Shown: positions 52,608-61,707, counted from the stretch's first letter. The stretch is 64,000 bases of DNA from Shouchella miscanthi (GCF_007725405.1 NZ_CP042163.1:2232001-2296000); one strand, 5' to 3'. Notes: generated by a model from the sequence alone, not told the origin. Numbers and translations are program-made.

Positions 52608-52782
52608 GGCATACACCTGCATTTCGGATAAGGTGATCCCTACATACATAATAAAAACGAGACATAAAATTGGATAAAGGAATAACAGAAGGATGAAGCA
52701 TTGTCGACTTTTGCTTACCGATTTGCTTCTTACGTGTTGTGCGTTTAATTACTTGAACATTAAGGGGATTTATTTTCTTCAT
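52600..52782 (-). CDS. 60-codon ORF in place of trpE, coupled to trpD
   Basis: A basic ORF (MKKINPLNVQVIKRTTRKKQ at the start, ending NAGVCHD) has an AAGGAGTG ribosome site and overlaps the trpD start by 8 bases. It sits exactly where trpE begins in other Bacillus trp operons. I see no TrpE sequence motif, no Trp codon and none of the CxxCxGxG zinc motifs of anti-TRAP. It could be a remnant left by deletion, a coupling peptide for trpD, or an unrelated small protein. Confidence 0.55.
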   Translation of the reverse strand: MKKINPLNVQVIKRTTRKKQIGKQKSTMLHPSVIPLSNFMSRFYYVCRDHLIRNAGVCHD

Positions 52783-52790
52783 TTACCACT

Positions 52791-52843
52791 CACTCCTTGT
52801 GATGTGAAAATGAAGAGCGGTTGGAGGATTGACGCATCTCCAA
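52791..52843 (-). promoter_or_regulatory. Possible alternative RNA pairing at the trp leader ribosome site
   Basis: CCGCUCU (52814-52820, minus strand) can pair with AGAGCGG inside the TRAP triplets (52886-52892) or with GGAGUG of the ribosome site (52791-52796). A small TTGGAG / CTCCAA hairpin (52821-52843) lies between. The exclusive pairings would let TRAP binding hide the ribosome site. Confidence 0.45.
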
Positions 52844-52874
52844 ATACATTTATAGGAAGGGTTCTTTACTTCGT

Positions 52875-52934
52875 CTACATTCTCTCCGCTCTGCTCATTC
52901 TCAACTAATCTCTACTCTAAACTCTACTCATCTA
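52875..52934 (-). promoter_or_regulatory. TRAP binding site in the trp leader: eleven GAG/UAG triplets
   Basis: Read on the minus strand, the leader contains in order UAG, GAG, GAG, UAG, UAG, UAG, GAG, GAG, GAG, GAG, UAG. Most are spaced by 2-3 bases, with one 4-base and one 6-base gap. Eleven triplets match the 11-subunit ring of TRAP (MtrB), whose gene is at 60837-61058. This is the expected target for tryptophan-dependent control of the trp operon. Confidence 0.88.
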
Positions 52935-52949
52935 ATCTTGCTTGCACGT

Positions 52950-52978
52950 AGTCTAACGCAAAAAACCACTGACGTCAA
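52950..52978 (-). promoter_or_regulatory. trp operon promoter
   Basis: On the minus strand TTGACG and TAGACT are separated by 17 bases, immediately after aroH. The predicted start (~52943) is about 9 bases before the first TRAP triplet. In B. subtilis the trp promoter is likewise placed after aroH within the supraoperon. Confidence 0.8.
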
Positions 52979-52989
52979 CCCATTATCAC

Positions 52990-53358
52990 CTAGCCCTTTT
53001 GCAAGAGGTCTGGACGAAGCGTTATCGCCTCATTTAAGAAAGTATGACGAACATCTCGCTGATCCTGCTCCGTGTGAGCCGTCATCATAATCCGAATACA
53101 ACGCGACAAACTTCCTTTCACAGGTATTTCCTGAGCGCACATAACTGGTACGAAATCAAAACCATTTAAATGACGTAAAGCTTTAGCTGGGAAGCAAGCA
53201 TCAATGTCGTTTGTTACGGTAACAAGCACTTGCGCAATTTGTTCAGGCTTAATGTCATTATCCGCTACCATTTTTCGGAGCAAGCGCTCGGTCTCACGTT
53301 CAATTTCTGCTGCTTCATTTTTTTCAACTGTCGTCGCCCCACGAATGCCTCGCATCAT
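52990..53358 (-). CDS. aroH: Chorismate mutase, AroH type
   Basis: This 122-residue monofunctional AroH-fold enzyme converts chorismate to prephenate. It has GIRGATTV (Arg7-type residue), VTNDIDACFPA and the active-site region VPVMCAQEIPVKGSLSRCIR (~71-90, Arg90). It starts 2 bases after aroB behind GGAGG and ends just before the trp promoter. Confidence 0.97.
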   Translation of the reverse strand: MMRGIRGATTVEKNEAAEIERETERLLRKMVADNDIKPEQIAQVLVTVTNDIDACFPAKALRHLNGFDFVPVMCAQEIPVKGSLSRCIRIMMTAHTEQDQRDVRHTFLNEAITLRPDLLQKG

Positions 53359-53360
53359 AA

Positions 53361-54440
53361 TTAATGGCCTCCTTTTTCTACTGTCAATTCCGCTACTAGC
53401 TCTTCTGCAGTAATTGGTTCAATTGTCGCTTTACCTAGTGCACTTAATAAAACGTAATGAAGCGTACCGTGACGCGCTTTTTTATCTTTCATCATTTGTG
53501 AAAGCAAATCGGTTATCTCTAGCGAAGACGGGATTTGAACGGTATAGCCAAGAGATTGAAACCACGCTATATACCGATCAGAAGCAAGATCAATGTTGTG
53601 CTTACGCTCACTAAGCTTTAATGCAAAAGCCATTCCGATCAGAACGGCTTCACCGTGGGTCACAGCACCATAGCCTAACTCTGCTTCAATTGCATGACCT
53701 AGCGTATGCCCAAAATTCAACATACCACGAATACCCAGCTCTTGTTCATCCTGCTGCACAATGCGCGCTTTTAACGCTACGGCTCTTTCAATCATACGTA
53801 CGAGCGACTCGCCTTCGATGGACGTGAGCGAGTCAACTTCCTCTTCTAGCCATGTTAAGAAGTCCCTATCCGCAATAAAAGCCATCTTGACTATTTCAGC
53901 AAAGCCTGAACGCCATTCTTTTTCAGGAAGCGTTTGTAGAAGCTGAGGATCATAGAGGACAAGTTCCGGCTGGTGAAACAATCCCACCATATTTTTGCCT
54001 TTCTCTAAATTAATGGCTACTTTACCACCAACACTTGAATCATGTGCCAATAACGTCGTCGGTACTTGTACAAAAGAAATGCCACGCATATAGGTACCGG
54101 CTACAAACCCAGCTAAATCTCCTATGACACCACCACCAAATGCGATGATGACAGATGAGCGATCGAGCTGATATTCGAAGCAGTCATTTAACAAACGCTC
54201 GTATTGCGCAAATGATTTTGACTGTTCCCCACTAGGAACAACAGACACATGTACAGCTGTCTGCGTAAACGTTTGGAGAAACGATTCAAGATAATGTGTC
54301 GCAACCTGTTCATCGACAATAAGCATGTAACGAGAAGCTGGGGCCACTTTTTCAATAATCGATCCGGCTTGATTTAGCACACCTTGTTCAATTACCACAT
54401 CATAGGTCTTTTTGTCTGTACATACATTGACTTTCATCAT
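53361..54440 (-). CDS. aroB: 3-dehydroquinate synthase
   Basis: This 359-residue NAD- and metal-dependent enzyme of the shikimate pathway has FGGGVIGDLAGFVAGTYMRG (~100-119), the PTTLLAHDSSVGGKVAIN block (~127) and the zinc ligand region NFGHTLGHAIE (~245-255). The ATG touches the aroF stop, so translation is probably coupled; only a weak ribosome site is visible. Confidence 0.97.
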   Translation of the reverse strand: MMKVNVCTDKKTYDVVIEQGVLNQAGSIIEKVAPASRYMLIVDEQVATHYLESFLQTFTQTAVHVSVVPSGEQSKSFAQYERLLNDCFEYQLDRSSVIIAFGGGVIGDLAGFVAGTYMRGISFVQVPTTLLAHDSSVGGKVAINLEKGKNMVGLFHQPELVLYDPQLLQTLPEKEWRSGFAEIVKMAFIADRDFLTWLEEEVDSLTSIEGESLVRMIERAVALKARIVQQDEQELGIRGMLNFGHTLGHAIEAELGYGAVTHGEAVLIGMAFALKLSERKHNIDLASDRYIAWFQSLGYTVQIPSSLEITDLLSQMMKDKKARHGTLHYVLLSALGKATIEPITAEELVAELTVEKGGH

Positions 54441-55612
54441 TAAAATAGCCTTGCTTTTTCATTGTGTCGCTCTATCGCTGCTTGAAGGTCCGAAAGTTGA
54501 TCTGCCGGAAACGTATCTAGTAAGCTACTTGCAATTTCCCATGCCACGACATTTTCGCACACAACTGAAGCAGCTGGCACTGCGCAACTATCAGATCGCT
54601 CGACACCTGCATCAAACGCCTCTTTGGAATCAATATCGACACTTTTAAGTGGTTTATATAAGGTTGGGATTGGCTTCATGACACCTTTTACAACGACTGG
54701 CATACCGTTTGTCATTCCACCTTCAAAGCCACCTAGACGGTTTGTTTTTCGGCTATAGCCTGTTTGTTCATCCCAAATGATTTCATCATGAACTTGACTA
54801 CCAGGTTTTCGCGCTGCTTCAAACCCTAAACCGATCTCAACACCTTTAAAGGCATTTATGCTCATGACAGCTCCAGCAATTTTCCCATCTAGTTTACGAT
54901 CATAATGAACATGGCTCCCTAACCCAATTGGCAACCCTTCAACGACTACTTCAACGACGCCACCAATACTATCACCGTCTTGTTTTGCTTGATCAATTGC
55001 CGCCATCATTTTCGTGCCTGCTTCGTCATCAAGGCATCGGACTGGAGATGCTTCAGACCGTTCTTGAATTGTTTGAATGGAAAGCGACTCTTCCACATTT
55101 GCTTCGATACCACCGATTATTCTAACGTGACCAGCTACTTCAACTCCAAGCGCCCGTAAAATAACTTTCGCAAGCGCCCCACAAGCGACTCGAACCGTTG
55201 TCTCTCTCGCTGAAGAACGCTCTAATACGTCACGCATGTCACGATGACCGTATTTTATTGCTCCATTCAAATCTGCATGACCTGGCCGTGGTCGTGTTAA
55301 GCGACGTCTCATTTTTTCTTCTTCTTCTTTTGAAATGGGAGCTGACCCCATAATTTTTGTCCAGTTTTTCCAATCATTATTTTCAACAACGAACGTAATC
55401 GGAGCCCCTGTTGTATAGCCGTGTCGAACCCCGCTCATAATCTTCACTTGATCCTTTTCGATTTGCATCCGGCGTCCTCGACCATATCCACCTTGCCTGC
55501 GAGAAAGTTCCCGATTAATATCCTCTTCCACCAGGCGGATTTGAGCCGGAACACCTTCTATAATTGTAGTTAATTGCGGCCCGTGGGATTCACCAGCTGT
55601 AAGAAATCTCAT
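54440..55612 (-). CDS. aroF: Chorismate synthase
   Basis: This 390-residue FMN-dependent enzyme makes chorismate from EPSP. It has [10 protein letters not shown] (~4-13), [12 protein letters not shown] (~35-46), [31 protein letters not shown] (region ~100-130) and the conserved DSCAVPAA. The name follows B. subtilis (aroC elsewhere). The ATG at 55612 follows AAGGAGTG, and a near-consensus promoter lies upstream. It heads the aroF-aroB-aroH supraoperon. Confidence 0.97.
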   Translation of the reverse strand: MRFLTAGESHGPQLTTIIEGVPAQIRLVEEDINRELSRRQGGYGRGRRMQIEKDQVKIMSGVRHGYTTGAPITFVVENNDWKNWTKIMGSAPISKEEEEKMRRRLTRPRPGHADLNGAIKYGHRDMRDVLERSSARETTVRVACGALAKVILRALGVEVAGHVRIIGGIEANVEESLSIQTIQERSEASPVRCLDDEAGTKMMAAIDQAKQDGDSIGGVVEVVVEGLPIGLGSHVHYDRKLDGKIAGAVMSINAFKGVEIGLGFEAARKPGSQVHDEIIWDEQTGYSRKTNRLGGFEGGMTNGMPVVVKGVMKPIPTLYKPLKSVDIDSKEAFDAGVERSDSCAVPAASVVCENVVAWEIASSLLDTFPADQLSDLQAAIERHNEKARLF

Positions 55613-55668
55613 TATGTCCACTCCTTCTACCAATTGCTTTATCACTTTTACGCGCTAAATTATATTCG

Positions 55669-55697
55669 ATTATACCAACTATGACGCAATTTTTCAA
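55669..55697 (-). promoter_or_regulatory. Predicted sigma-A promoter of aroF
   Basis: On the minus strand TTGAAA and TATAAT are separated by 17 bases, ~57 bases before the aroF start. The -35 overlaps the end of cheR. Confidence 0.7.
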
Positions 55698-56482
55698 TTT
55701 GTTTTCTGATAAAAAAAAGGAGCTATTGCTTTTAATCCATATGTATGAGGGTGAAAAATTTGCTCTGTACTCCCTACAAACAGAAGTCCCCCCTCTTTTA
55801 AAGCATCACTTAGCTTCCGGAAAATGCGTTCTTTCGTTTCTTCAGTAAAGTAAATGCATACATTTCGACAAATAACCATATCCATCTGTTTTGGGAAAGC
55901 ATCATGGATTAAATCCAACGTAGAAAATGACACCATATCTTTTATCTCATCTACGACGCAAAAATCAGACTCTTCCTTTTGAAAGAAGCGATTTAGCATC
56001 TCTTCTTCCATAACGGTTTTTGCTGCTTGCGTCGAATAACGACCTTTTTTCGCTTTTAGAATCATCTGTCCATCTAAGTCTGTTGCTTGTAGCTGATTAG
56101 ACACTAGTGGTAACTCATGTCGCTTACAGAGCATCGCTACTGTATAGGCTTCCTCTCCTGAGGAACACGCGGCGCTCCAAATGGCCAATGGTTTTTTTGT
56201 CAGTGCGTGACGAGCAGCTAGCCAATCCGCTACACGTTCCCAGCGATCTGCATTTCGAAAGAAAGATGTTACATTAATAGTCATTTTTTCTTTACATTCA
56301 GATAAAAGATCTGGGTTTTCTTTTAGCGCTTCTCCATATGCCTTCATGCTGCTCATTCCATGCTTCACACTCAATGTGCGCAAACGGCGTTCCATTTGTG
56401 AGCGTTTATACGCTTGCAAGCGGATGCCTGTTAAGGTTGCGAAAAGATCAGAAAAGGCTTCATAATCATCTTGATACTGCAT
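55694..56482 (-). CDS. cheR: Chemotaxis protein methyltransferase CheR
   Basis: This 262-residue SAM-dependent enzyme methylates glutamates of chemoreceptors. It has the N-terminal helical domain with RLQAYKRSQMERRL (~20-33), the SAM motif WSAACSSGEEAYTVAML (~103-119), TDLDGQMILKAKKGRY, and VICRNVCIYF (~202). Length fits B. subtilis CheR (256). The ATG at 56482 follows ATGGAG; longer frames would enter the ndk terminator region. It lies upstream of aroF, as in B. subtilis. Confidence 0.94.
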   Translation of the reverse strand: MQYQDDYEAFSDLFATLTGIRLQAYKRSQMERRLRTLSVKHGMSSMKAYGEALKENPDLLSECKEKMTINVTSFFRNADRWERVADWLAARHALTKKPLAIWSAACSSGEEAYTVAMLCKRHELPLVSNQLQATDLDGQMILKAKKGRYSTQAAKTVMEEEMLNRFFQKEESDFCVVDEIKDMVSFSTLDLIHDAFPKQMDMVICRNVCIYFTEETKERIFRKLSDALKEGGLLFVGSTEQIFHPHTYGLKAIAPFFYQKTN

Positions 56483-56578
56483 ATTCAAACGCTCCATCTC
56501 TCTCATTTTACCTAATAGTGTACCACGAAAATGCTTTAATCGGGTACAAGCGTCCTTCAAAAGGATGCAGCATACCAT

Positions 56579-56620
56579 AATAAAAAGGTACGAAAGGATG
56601 AAAAGACATCCTCCCGTACC
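56579..56620 (-). terminator. Terminator of ndk
   Basis: The interrupted stem GGTACGGGAGGATG / CATCCTTTCGTACC with T5 on the minus strand lies 24 bases after the ndk stop. Confidence 0.85.
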
Positions 56621-56643
56621 TCTTTAACGCTTGTGAATGATGC

Positions 56644-57090
56644 TTACACCCAAACGTTTGTATTTTTTTCATATGTTGATAGCTCTTCTTCAGAAAAGAA
56701 TATGCCAATTTCACGATCAGCACTTTCAGTTGAATCAGAACCATGGATCACATTCATACCAACTTGAATTGCATAATCTCCACGAATAGAGCCTGGTGTT
56801 GCCTCAGCTGGATTCGTCGCTCCGATTAAATGGCGAGAGATTTTCACAACTTGTTCGCCTTCCCAAACCATTGCAAACACTGGACCAGATGTAATAAAAG
56901 TAACGAGCTCATTAAAAAAGGGCTTTTCACGGTGTTCACCATAATGAGTCTCAGCTGTTTCTTTGCTTAATGTTACAAGTTTCCCTGCTACAAGTTTAAA
57001 TCCTTTTTGCTCAAAACGAGAAACAATTTGTCCGATTAAATTACGTTGAACTCCATCAGGCTTAATCATCACATATGTACGTTCCAACAT
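56644..57090 (-). CDS. ndk: Nucleoside diphosphate kinase
   Basis: This 148-residue enzyme transfers the gamma-phosphate between NTPs and NDPs. It has [15 protein letters not shown] (~5-19), the phospho-acceptor histidine in [17 protein letters not shown] (His ~115) and SIRGDYA. The start is ATG, with a TTG next to it as an alternative. It lies between hepT and cheR, as in B. subtilis. Confidence 0.97.
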   Translation of the reverse strand: MLERTYVMIKPDGVQRNLIGQIVSRFEQKGFKLVAGKLVTLSKETAETHYGEHREKPFFNELVTFITSGPVFAMVWEGEQVVKISRHLIGATNPAEATPGSIRGDYAIQVGMNVIHGSDSTESADREIGIFFSEEELSTYEKNTNVWV

Positions 57091-57237
57091 TCCAACCCCA
57101 CTTTATTTAGTTTATTCGGTAACTCTTTTAGTATAGCAAATGAAGTAAGCGCTAACAATAAAAAATAGCGAAAATATTCGTTTTTCCTCGTACGTTGACA
57201 CTTTTCTAGTAAAGGGAATATTCCTACTATTATCCAT

Positions 57238-57277
57238 AAAAAAACCGGATAAGTGATGCTCACAACCGGTTTTTTTA
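57238..57277. terminator. Terminator after hepT
   Basis: The stem AAAAAAACCGG / CCGGTTTTTTT with a 17-base partly paired loop and T7 in both directions lies just after the hepT stop. Confidence 0.8.
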
Positions 57278-57286
57278 TTAAGCTAC

Positions 57287-58258
57287 TTAATACTTCCGTC
57301 GACCTATATAAGCAGCAACCTGCTTTAAATGAGTCTTCGCCTCACAATTAGGAAATTCATTAAGCAACGCATATGCTTTGCTTAAGTAACGATCACTTAA
57401 GTCTTGGGCATATTCAATTCCGCCAGAATTGCGTACGTCATTCAAAAACGGTTCCATCGTTATCGTTTTAGCTGTTTCTTTCGTTAATTCTTTTCTAAGC
57501 TTTTCTTTAAACGATGGATTCGTATCCATAGCATATAATGCAGGAAGCGTTACATTCCCTTGACGTAAATCCCCGCCAGCTGGTTTTCCTAACTGTTCTT
57601 TCGTGCCTACAAAATCTAATATATCATCCATTATTTGATAAGACATTCCAAGGAAATAAGCAAAATAATACATTTGTTGTTGGAGCTCTTCTTCTACATC
57701 AGCTGCAATAGCACCTAACTGAGAGCTAACTGCAATTAAAAGAGCTGTTTTTCGTTTAATCCGTCTAAAGTATGTGCGAATGGTTTGATCCCAGTTATAC
57801 TGATCTCGAATTTGTTCGACTTCGCCAAGACACATTTGATGCATTGCATCCGAAATGATCACATGCACACGCTTATCTTGAAACGCTTTCGTTGTTTCAA
57901 TTGCGTGTCCAAAAATATAATCTCCCGTATACATGGCAACACGGTTATCCCATCTTGCCATAACCGTTTCATTTCCTCTTCTTAATGAAGCATTATCAAT
58001 CACATCGTCATGAACTAAAGAACCCATATGAATTAACTCTAATGATGCAGCGATATGCTTTAACTTCTCTAAATCGTAGTTTCCAAACTTTCCAGCCAAA
58101 AGAACAAGAACGGGGCGAATTCTTTTACCACCCGCCTTTAAGAGATCAGTCGACGCTTCGTTTAAAACTGGGTGTTTAGCTGAAAGCGTACGTTCCAGTA
58201 TGGATTCAATGTATTCAATATCGGTTTGAAACTCTTTATATATTTCTGCTAACTTCAT
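57287..58258 (-). CDS. hepT: Heptaprenyl diphosphate synthase component II
   Basis: This 323-residue catalytic subunit of the heterodimeric C35 prenyl synthase provides the menaquinone-7 side chain. It has the first aspartate-rich motif GSLVHDDVIDNASLRRG (DDxxD, ~86), GGKRIRPVL (~42-50) and the second motif QIMDDILD (~210). The ATG at 58258 follows AAGGGTGG and gives the family length. The partner HepS is encoded 1.8 kb upstream, separated here by menG and a UbiA-type gene. Confidence 0.95.
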   Translation of the reverse strand: MKLAEIYKEFQTDIEYIESILERTLSAKHPVLNEASTDLLKAGGKRIRPVLVLLAGKFGNYDLEKLKHIAASLELIHMGSLVHDDVIDNASLRRGNETVMARWDNRVAMYTGDYIFGHAIETTKAFQDKRVHVIISDAMHQMCLGEVEQIRDQYNWDQTIRTYFRRIKRKTALLIAVSSQLGAIAADVEEELQQQMYYFAYFLGMSYQIMDDILDFVGTKEQLGKPAGGDLRQGNVTLPALYAMDTNPSFKEKLRKELTKETAKTITMEPFLNDVRNSGGIEYAQDLSDRYLSKAYALLNEFPNCEAKTHLKQVAAYIGRRKY

Positions 58259-58331
58259 GAACGCCACCCTTATGCAGCCTAAAAGTCTGCTCGTTTTATA
58301 AATGGTTTTTTCTTCTTTCTCACTAGTGAAG

Positions 58332-58360
58332 GTTATACGGGATGGTTGCAATCACCTCAA
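58332..58360 (-). promoter_or_regulatory. Predicted promoter of hepT
   Basis: On the minus strand TTGAGG and TATAAC are separated by 17 bases in the 170-base gap between the UbiA-type gene and hepT. The gap also has a long T-run near 58431 but no clear terminator hairpin. Confidence 0.5.
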
Positions 58361-58430
58361 AATCGATGCTATTCACATGATAGAGGCAGGTTATTTCATT
58401 CTTTTCTAAACGTCTTCGTCAGCTAGTTTC

Positions 58431-59318
58431 CTAAAAAAAACGTAGCAACATCATATCGACAAAAGCGAAGGCAAACAGCATGACGGAAAGCGTGCCATTC
58501 ATTGGAAAAAAGGCCAGTTGCACTTTAGATAAATCATCTTTCTTCACTATGGAGTGCTGATAAATCATAATAATGCCTGCGACAAGAACGCCGATTAAAT
58601 AAAGCCAACTAAGTGGAGAATAGAAAAAGAGTAAAACAAAAAAAAGAAAACTTACAACGTGAAAGCCCCTCGCAATTAAAAGCGCTTTCGCGACCCCAAA
58701 GCGACTTGGAATTGAATACAATCCGTTTGAAGCGTCATAGTCGGCATCCTGAGTGGCATAAACGGTATCAAAACCAGCTAACCAAAAAAGGACGGCACCG
58801 AACAATAACATTGGCATCAATGATAGTTCACCTGTAACGGCTACCCAGCCACCAAGTGGTGCAATCCCAATTGTCACACCAAGTACGACATGGCATAACC
58901 ATGTAAATCGTTTCGTGTAAGAGTAGAATACGAGAAAAAATACAGCAATTGGCAATAGATAAACAGATAACAGGTTAAGATTAAACGCAGCAAGGAAAAG
59001 AAGGGCAAACGATACGGCAATAAAGATCCATACATCTGCTTTTGAAAGTAATCCAGCTGGTATTTCACGATTCGCTGTTCTTGGATTATGTTTATCGATT
59101 GTAGCGTCAATCACACGATTTAACGACATCGCTGCACTTCGAGCCCCGATCATTGCAATCGTCACCCAAAACCATTGTACAAACGTTGGAAAGTGTCCGT
59201 TCATTACGAGACTACCTAATAACATGGCAAAAAAAGCAAATGGAAGGGCAAAAATCGTATGTTCGATTTTTATCATTCGCATAAATGTTTTTGTTTTTGA
59301 TCCTACTGCTGTTCCCAT
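58431..59318 (-). CDS. UbiA-type prenyltransferase, possibly MqnP of menaquinone synthesis
   Basis: This 295-residue membrane protein has about eight helices and both aspartate motifs of the UbiA superfamily: SLNRVIDATIDKHNPRTANRE (region ~75-95, NxxxDxxxD) and DTVYATQDADYDASNGLYS (~195). Such proteins attach a polyprenyl chain to an aromatic acid. The context (hepS, menG, hepT) points to menaquinone. The NRxIDxxID...NPRT form is closer to 4-hydroxybenzoate- or MqnP-type enzymes than to MenA, hence the suggestion of the futalosine route. It starts 15 bases after menG and would be co-transcribed. Confidence 0.82.
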   Translation of the reverse strand: MGTAVGSKTKTFMRMIKIEHTIFALPFAFFAMLLGSLVMNGHFPTFVQWFWVTIAMIGARSAAMSLNRVIDATIDKHNPRTANREIPAGLLSKADVWIFIAVSFALLFLAAFNLNLLSVYLLPIAVFFLVFYSYTKRFTWLCHVVLGVTIGIAPLGGWVAVTGELSLMPMLLFGAVLFWLAGFDTVYATQDADYDASNGLYSIPSRFGVAKALLIARGFHVVSFLFFVLLFFYSPLSWLYLIGVLVAGIIMIYQHSIVKKDDLSKVQLAFFPMNGTLSVMLFAFAFVDMMLLRFF

Positions 59319-59333
59319 TAACGAAAACTCCTT

Positions 59334-60050
59334 CTACGAGTCCTTTTGCGGCTTTTGTCCTAAGTGCATAGAGGCAACACCGCCAGTATAACTCTTTACT
59401 TCAACGTTTATCATGCCTGCTTCACGAAACATACTGGCTAACTTCTCTCGGTTAGGAAATTCTAACGTTGATTCATGTAACCACGCGTATTCATCGTATT
59501 TTTTAACTAACAGTTTGCCAGCAAGAGGCATGACATGTTTAAAGTAAAAGAAATAGAGTTGTTTAAAACCTGGAATCGTCGGCTGAGATGTTTCCAGACA
59601 CACAATCCTTCCACCTGGCTTCGTTACACGAACCATTTCCTTCAGGACTCGCATATAATCTGGCACATTTCGAAGCCCAAACCCAATTGTGACATAGTCA
59701 AACGTATTTTCTTCGAACGGTAAATCCATAGCGTTCCCCTGAATCAGTTCAATGTTTTTTACGCCGTATTGCTTTACTTTTTCTTTTCCAACTTCTAGCA
59801 TGTTTTCACTAAAGTCCAGACCAACTACCCGTCCATCGTCTCCAACAGCTTCACTTAAAGCAATGGACCAATCAGCTGTTCCACAGCAAACATCTAGAGC
59901 AGAATCGTTTTTTTGAACAGCCATTCGTTTCATCGTATCTTTACGCCATGCTTTATGCCGTTGCAAACTAATGACAGAGTTCATCATGTCATATCTCTTA
60001 TGAATAGACTGAAAAACGCTATGTACGCGCTCTTCCTTAGACTGACTCAT
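59334..60050 (-). CDS. menG: Demethylmenaquinone methyltransferase
   Basis: This 238-residue UbiE/MenG SAM-dependent methyltransferase makes the last step to menaquinone. It has [18 protein letters not shown] (~19), the SAM motif [14 protein letters not shown] (~47), [22 protein letters not shown] (~115) and the conserved PGGRIVCLE. The ATG at 60050 overlaps the hepS stop and follows GGAGG. Confidence 0.96.
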   Translation of the reverse strand: MSQSKEERVHSVFQSIHKRYDMMNSVISLQRHKAWRKDTMKRMAVQKNDSALDVCCGTADWSIALSEAVGDDGRVVGLDFSENMLEVGKEKVKQYGVKNIELIQGNAMDLPFEENTFDYVTIGFGLRNVPDYMRVLKEMVRVTKPGGRIVCLETSQPTIPGFKQLYFFYFKHVMPLAGKLLVKKYDEYAWLHESTLEFPNREKLASMFREAGMINVEVKSYTGGVASMHLGQKPQKDS

Positions 60051-60748
60051 GTTGTAAGCCTCCCACAAAAAAACTGATCGAGAATATCATTACGTTGGCT
60101 ATTAAGAAGTGGCTGTAATGATTGCTCAGCTCGAACAAGCATCGTGCGTAACACATTGGTTTCTTCTTCATCAACGGTCGTTCGTAACTGCCTCTTGACT
60201 CTTTTCGTTAAAAAGAACGTTTCAAGTCGCTTTGCGAACGTTTCGTCAGCCTCTTTTTGAATAATTCTTAGTAAAAGCAAAGCATCGACTGCTGCTTTTT
60301 GATCATAGAATGCCTTTGCTGTTAACGACTTGTCCATGTAATGAGCCATTTTCAATTCGTAAATCTCTTGAAGTGTGCTTCCAAATAACTCAACCATATC
60401 GACTGCATTCACGCCTGCTAACGATTGATAGTAACGAGCACTATAAAAATCCCCAGCCAGAACATTTAGCTGCCTTCTCTTTTTCAGACGATCGTCGTCC
60501 TCATTATGTAAAGAAACAAGATCATGAATCATGACACCAGCATGAACAAAGCCCCAAGCCAACGATATGGCCAGAGCTCGTTCTCCTGGCTCCACTTCAC
60601 GAATGAGTTGGTAAGCAAGCCACAATTCATCTTGATCCGGTCGCGTGTCGTCAATATATTGTTGTAAATAATCATGTCGCACGAGTTGGTCAAAATGCTG
60701 TTTTAATTCAGTAGCAGTTGAAATATCGACCGCTCCTTTTTCTCTCAT
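60047..60748 (-). CDS. hepS: Heptaprenyl diphosphate synthase component I
   Basis: This 233-residue helical HepS-type protein is the non-catalytic partner of HepT and sets product chain length. It has [21 protein letters not shown] (~80-100) and [16 protein letters not shown] (~118-133), typical of the family, and lacks the DDxxD catalytic motifs. It is encoded after mtrB and overlaps menG by 4 bases. AAGGAAAG precedes the ATG. Confidence 0.92.
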   Translation of the reverse strand: MREKGAVDISTATELKQHFDQLVRHDYLQQYIDDTRPDQDELWLAYQLIREVEPGERALAISLAWGFVHAGVMIHDLVSLHNEDDDRLKKRRQLNVLAGDFYSARYYQSLAGVNAVDMVELFGSTLQEIYELKMAHYMDKSLTAKAFYDQKAAVDALLLLRIIQKEADETFAKRLETFFLTKRVKRQLRTTVDEEETNVLRTMLVRAEQSLQPLLNSQRNDILDQFFCGRLTT

Positions 60749-60836
60749 ACAAACTTTCCTTTCTTTCGCCTGCTATACAGATGATCTTTATCAAGTATAG
60801 CACAGCAACCATTCATAAACACTACATCCCGCTAAT

Positions 60837-61058
60837 TTACTCTTCATCTGTGTCCATTGTACCGTGACTTGTTTGAATAACAGCTTTTCCTCTTATTTTC
60901 ACCGCAGAAGTGTGCTCTGTAAATTGTCCAATCATTACTTCACCTTTGTCAAGCTTTTCTGAGTGATGAAAGCGGGTGTCAGAACCACGTGTTAACCCAA
61001 TTACTTGTACACCATTTTCCCTTGCTTTAATAACAAAAAAATCAGCACTTTGACTCAT
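60837..61058 (-). CDS. mtrB: trp RNA-binding attenuation protein (TRAP)
   Basis: This 73-residue subunit forms an 11-member ring. When loaded with tryptophan, the ring binds GAG/UAG repeats in RNA and lowers expression of trp genes. It is very close to B. subtilis [26 protein letters not shown] (region ~21-42) and [14 protein letters not shown] (~46-59), including the Lys and Arg residues that contact RNA. The ATG at 61058 follows GGAGGG. Its target is visible in the trp leader at 52875-52934. It follows folE, as in the mtrAB operon of B. subtilis. Confidence 0.96.
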   Translation of the reverse strand: MSQSADFFVIKARENGVQVIGLTRGSDTRFHHSEKLDKGEVMIGQFTEHTSAVKIRGKAVIQTSHGTMDTDEE

Positions 61059-61152
61059 CTTTTTCCCTCCATTTATTAAATAACTAACGTCGTACAAGAA
61101 TAAATAAGGCCGAATTATCGTTTATAAGCTTTATTTTTACGTTAGCATACAC

Positions 61153-61707
61153 TCAAATAAGTGATAATACTTCTTGTCTTGCTATTGCGTCGTCTTTAAA
61201 AACACCTCGCACAGCCGTTGTAACCGTCTTAGAACCAGGCTTTTTAATGCCTCTCATTGACATACACATATGTTCAGCTGACACTATTACCATTACACCT
61301 TTTGCTCCTAATGTTTCTTCAAGTGCGTCCGCAAGTGTTTTCGTCATTCTCTCTTGAACTTGCGGCTGTCTTGCAATACCATCTACGGTTCGCGCAAGTT
61401 TGCTAAGTCCTGTTACTTTTCCTTCATTTGGAAGATAGGCAATATGAGCTTTTCCGTAAAAAGGAACTAAATGATGCTCACACATGGAATAAAACGTTAT
61501 ATCCTTAACAAGCACAAGCTCTTCGTGATCTTCTGTAAAAACAGTTTGCAAGTGAGTTTTTGGATCCTCGCGTAATCCACTAAACATTTCTTCATACATT
61601 TTCGCAACGCGTCTTGGTGTATCAATAAGCCCTTCTCTCTCTGGGTCTTCACCTACTGCCTCTAAAATCATTCTTACTGCGGTTTCTATTTTATGTTGAT
61701 CAACCAT
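61153..61707 (-). CDS. folE: GTP cyclohydrolase I
   Basis: This 184-residue enzyme (MtrA in B. subtilis) makes dihydroneopterin triphosphate for folate. It has the zinc motif [22 protein letters not shown] (region ~68-89), [18 protein letters not shown] (~99) and the second zinc cysteine in [16 protein letters not shown] (~143). It is upstream of mtrB and downstream of spoIVA. In B. subtilis hbs lies just before it, which is absent here. Confidence 0.97.
   Translation of the reverse strand: MVDQHKIETAVRMILEAVGEDPEREGLIDTPRRVAKMYEEMFSGLREDPKTHLQTVFTEDHEELVLVKDITFYSMCEHHLVPFYGKAHIAYLPNEGKVTGLSKLARTVDGIARQPQVQERMTKTLADALEETLGAKGVMVIVSAEHMCMSMRGIKKPGSKTVTTAVRGVFKDDAIARQEVLSLI

Noticed and set aside
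52600-52782. Anti-TRAP (rtpA) or a tryptophan-codon leader peptide
   Set aside because: The ORF has no zinc-binding CxxCxGxG motifs and no Trp codons.
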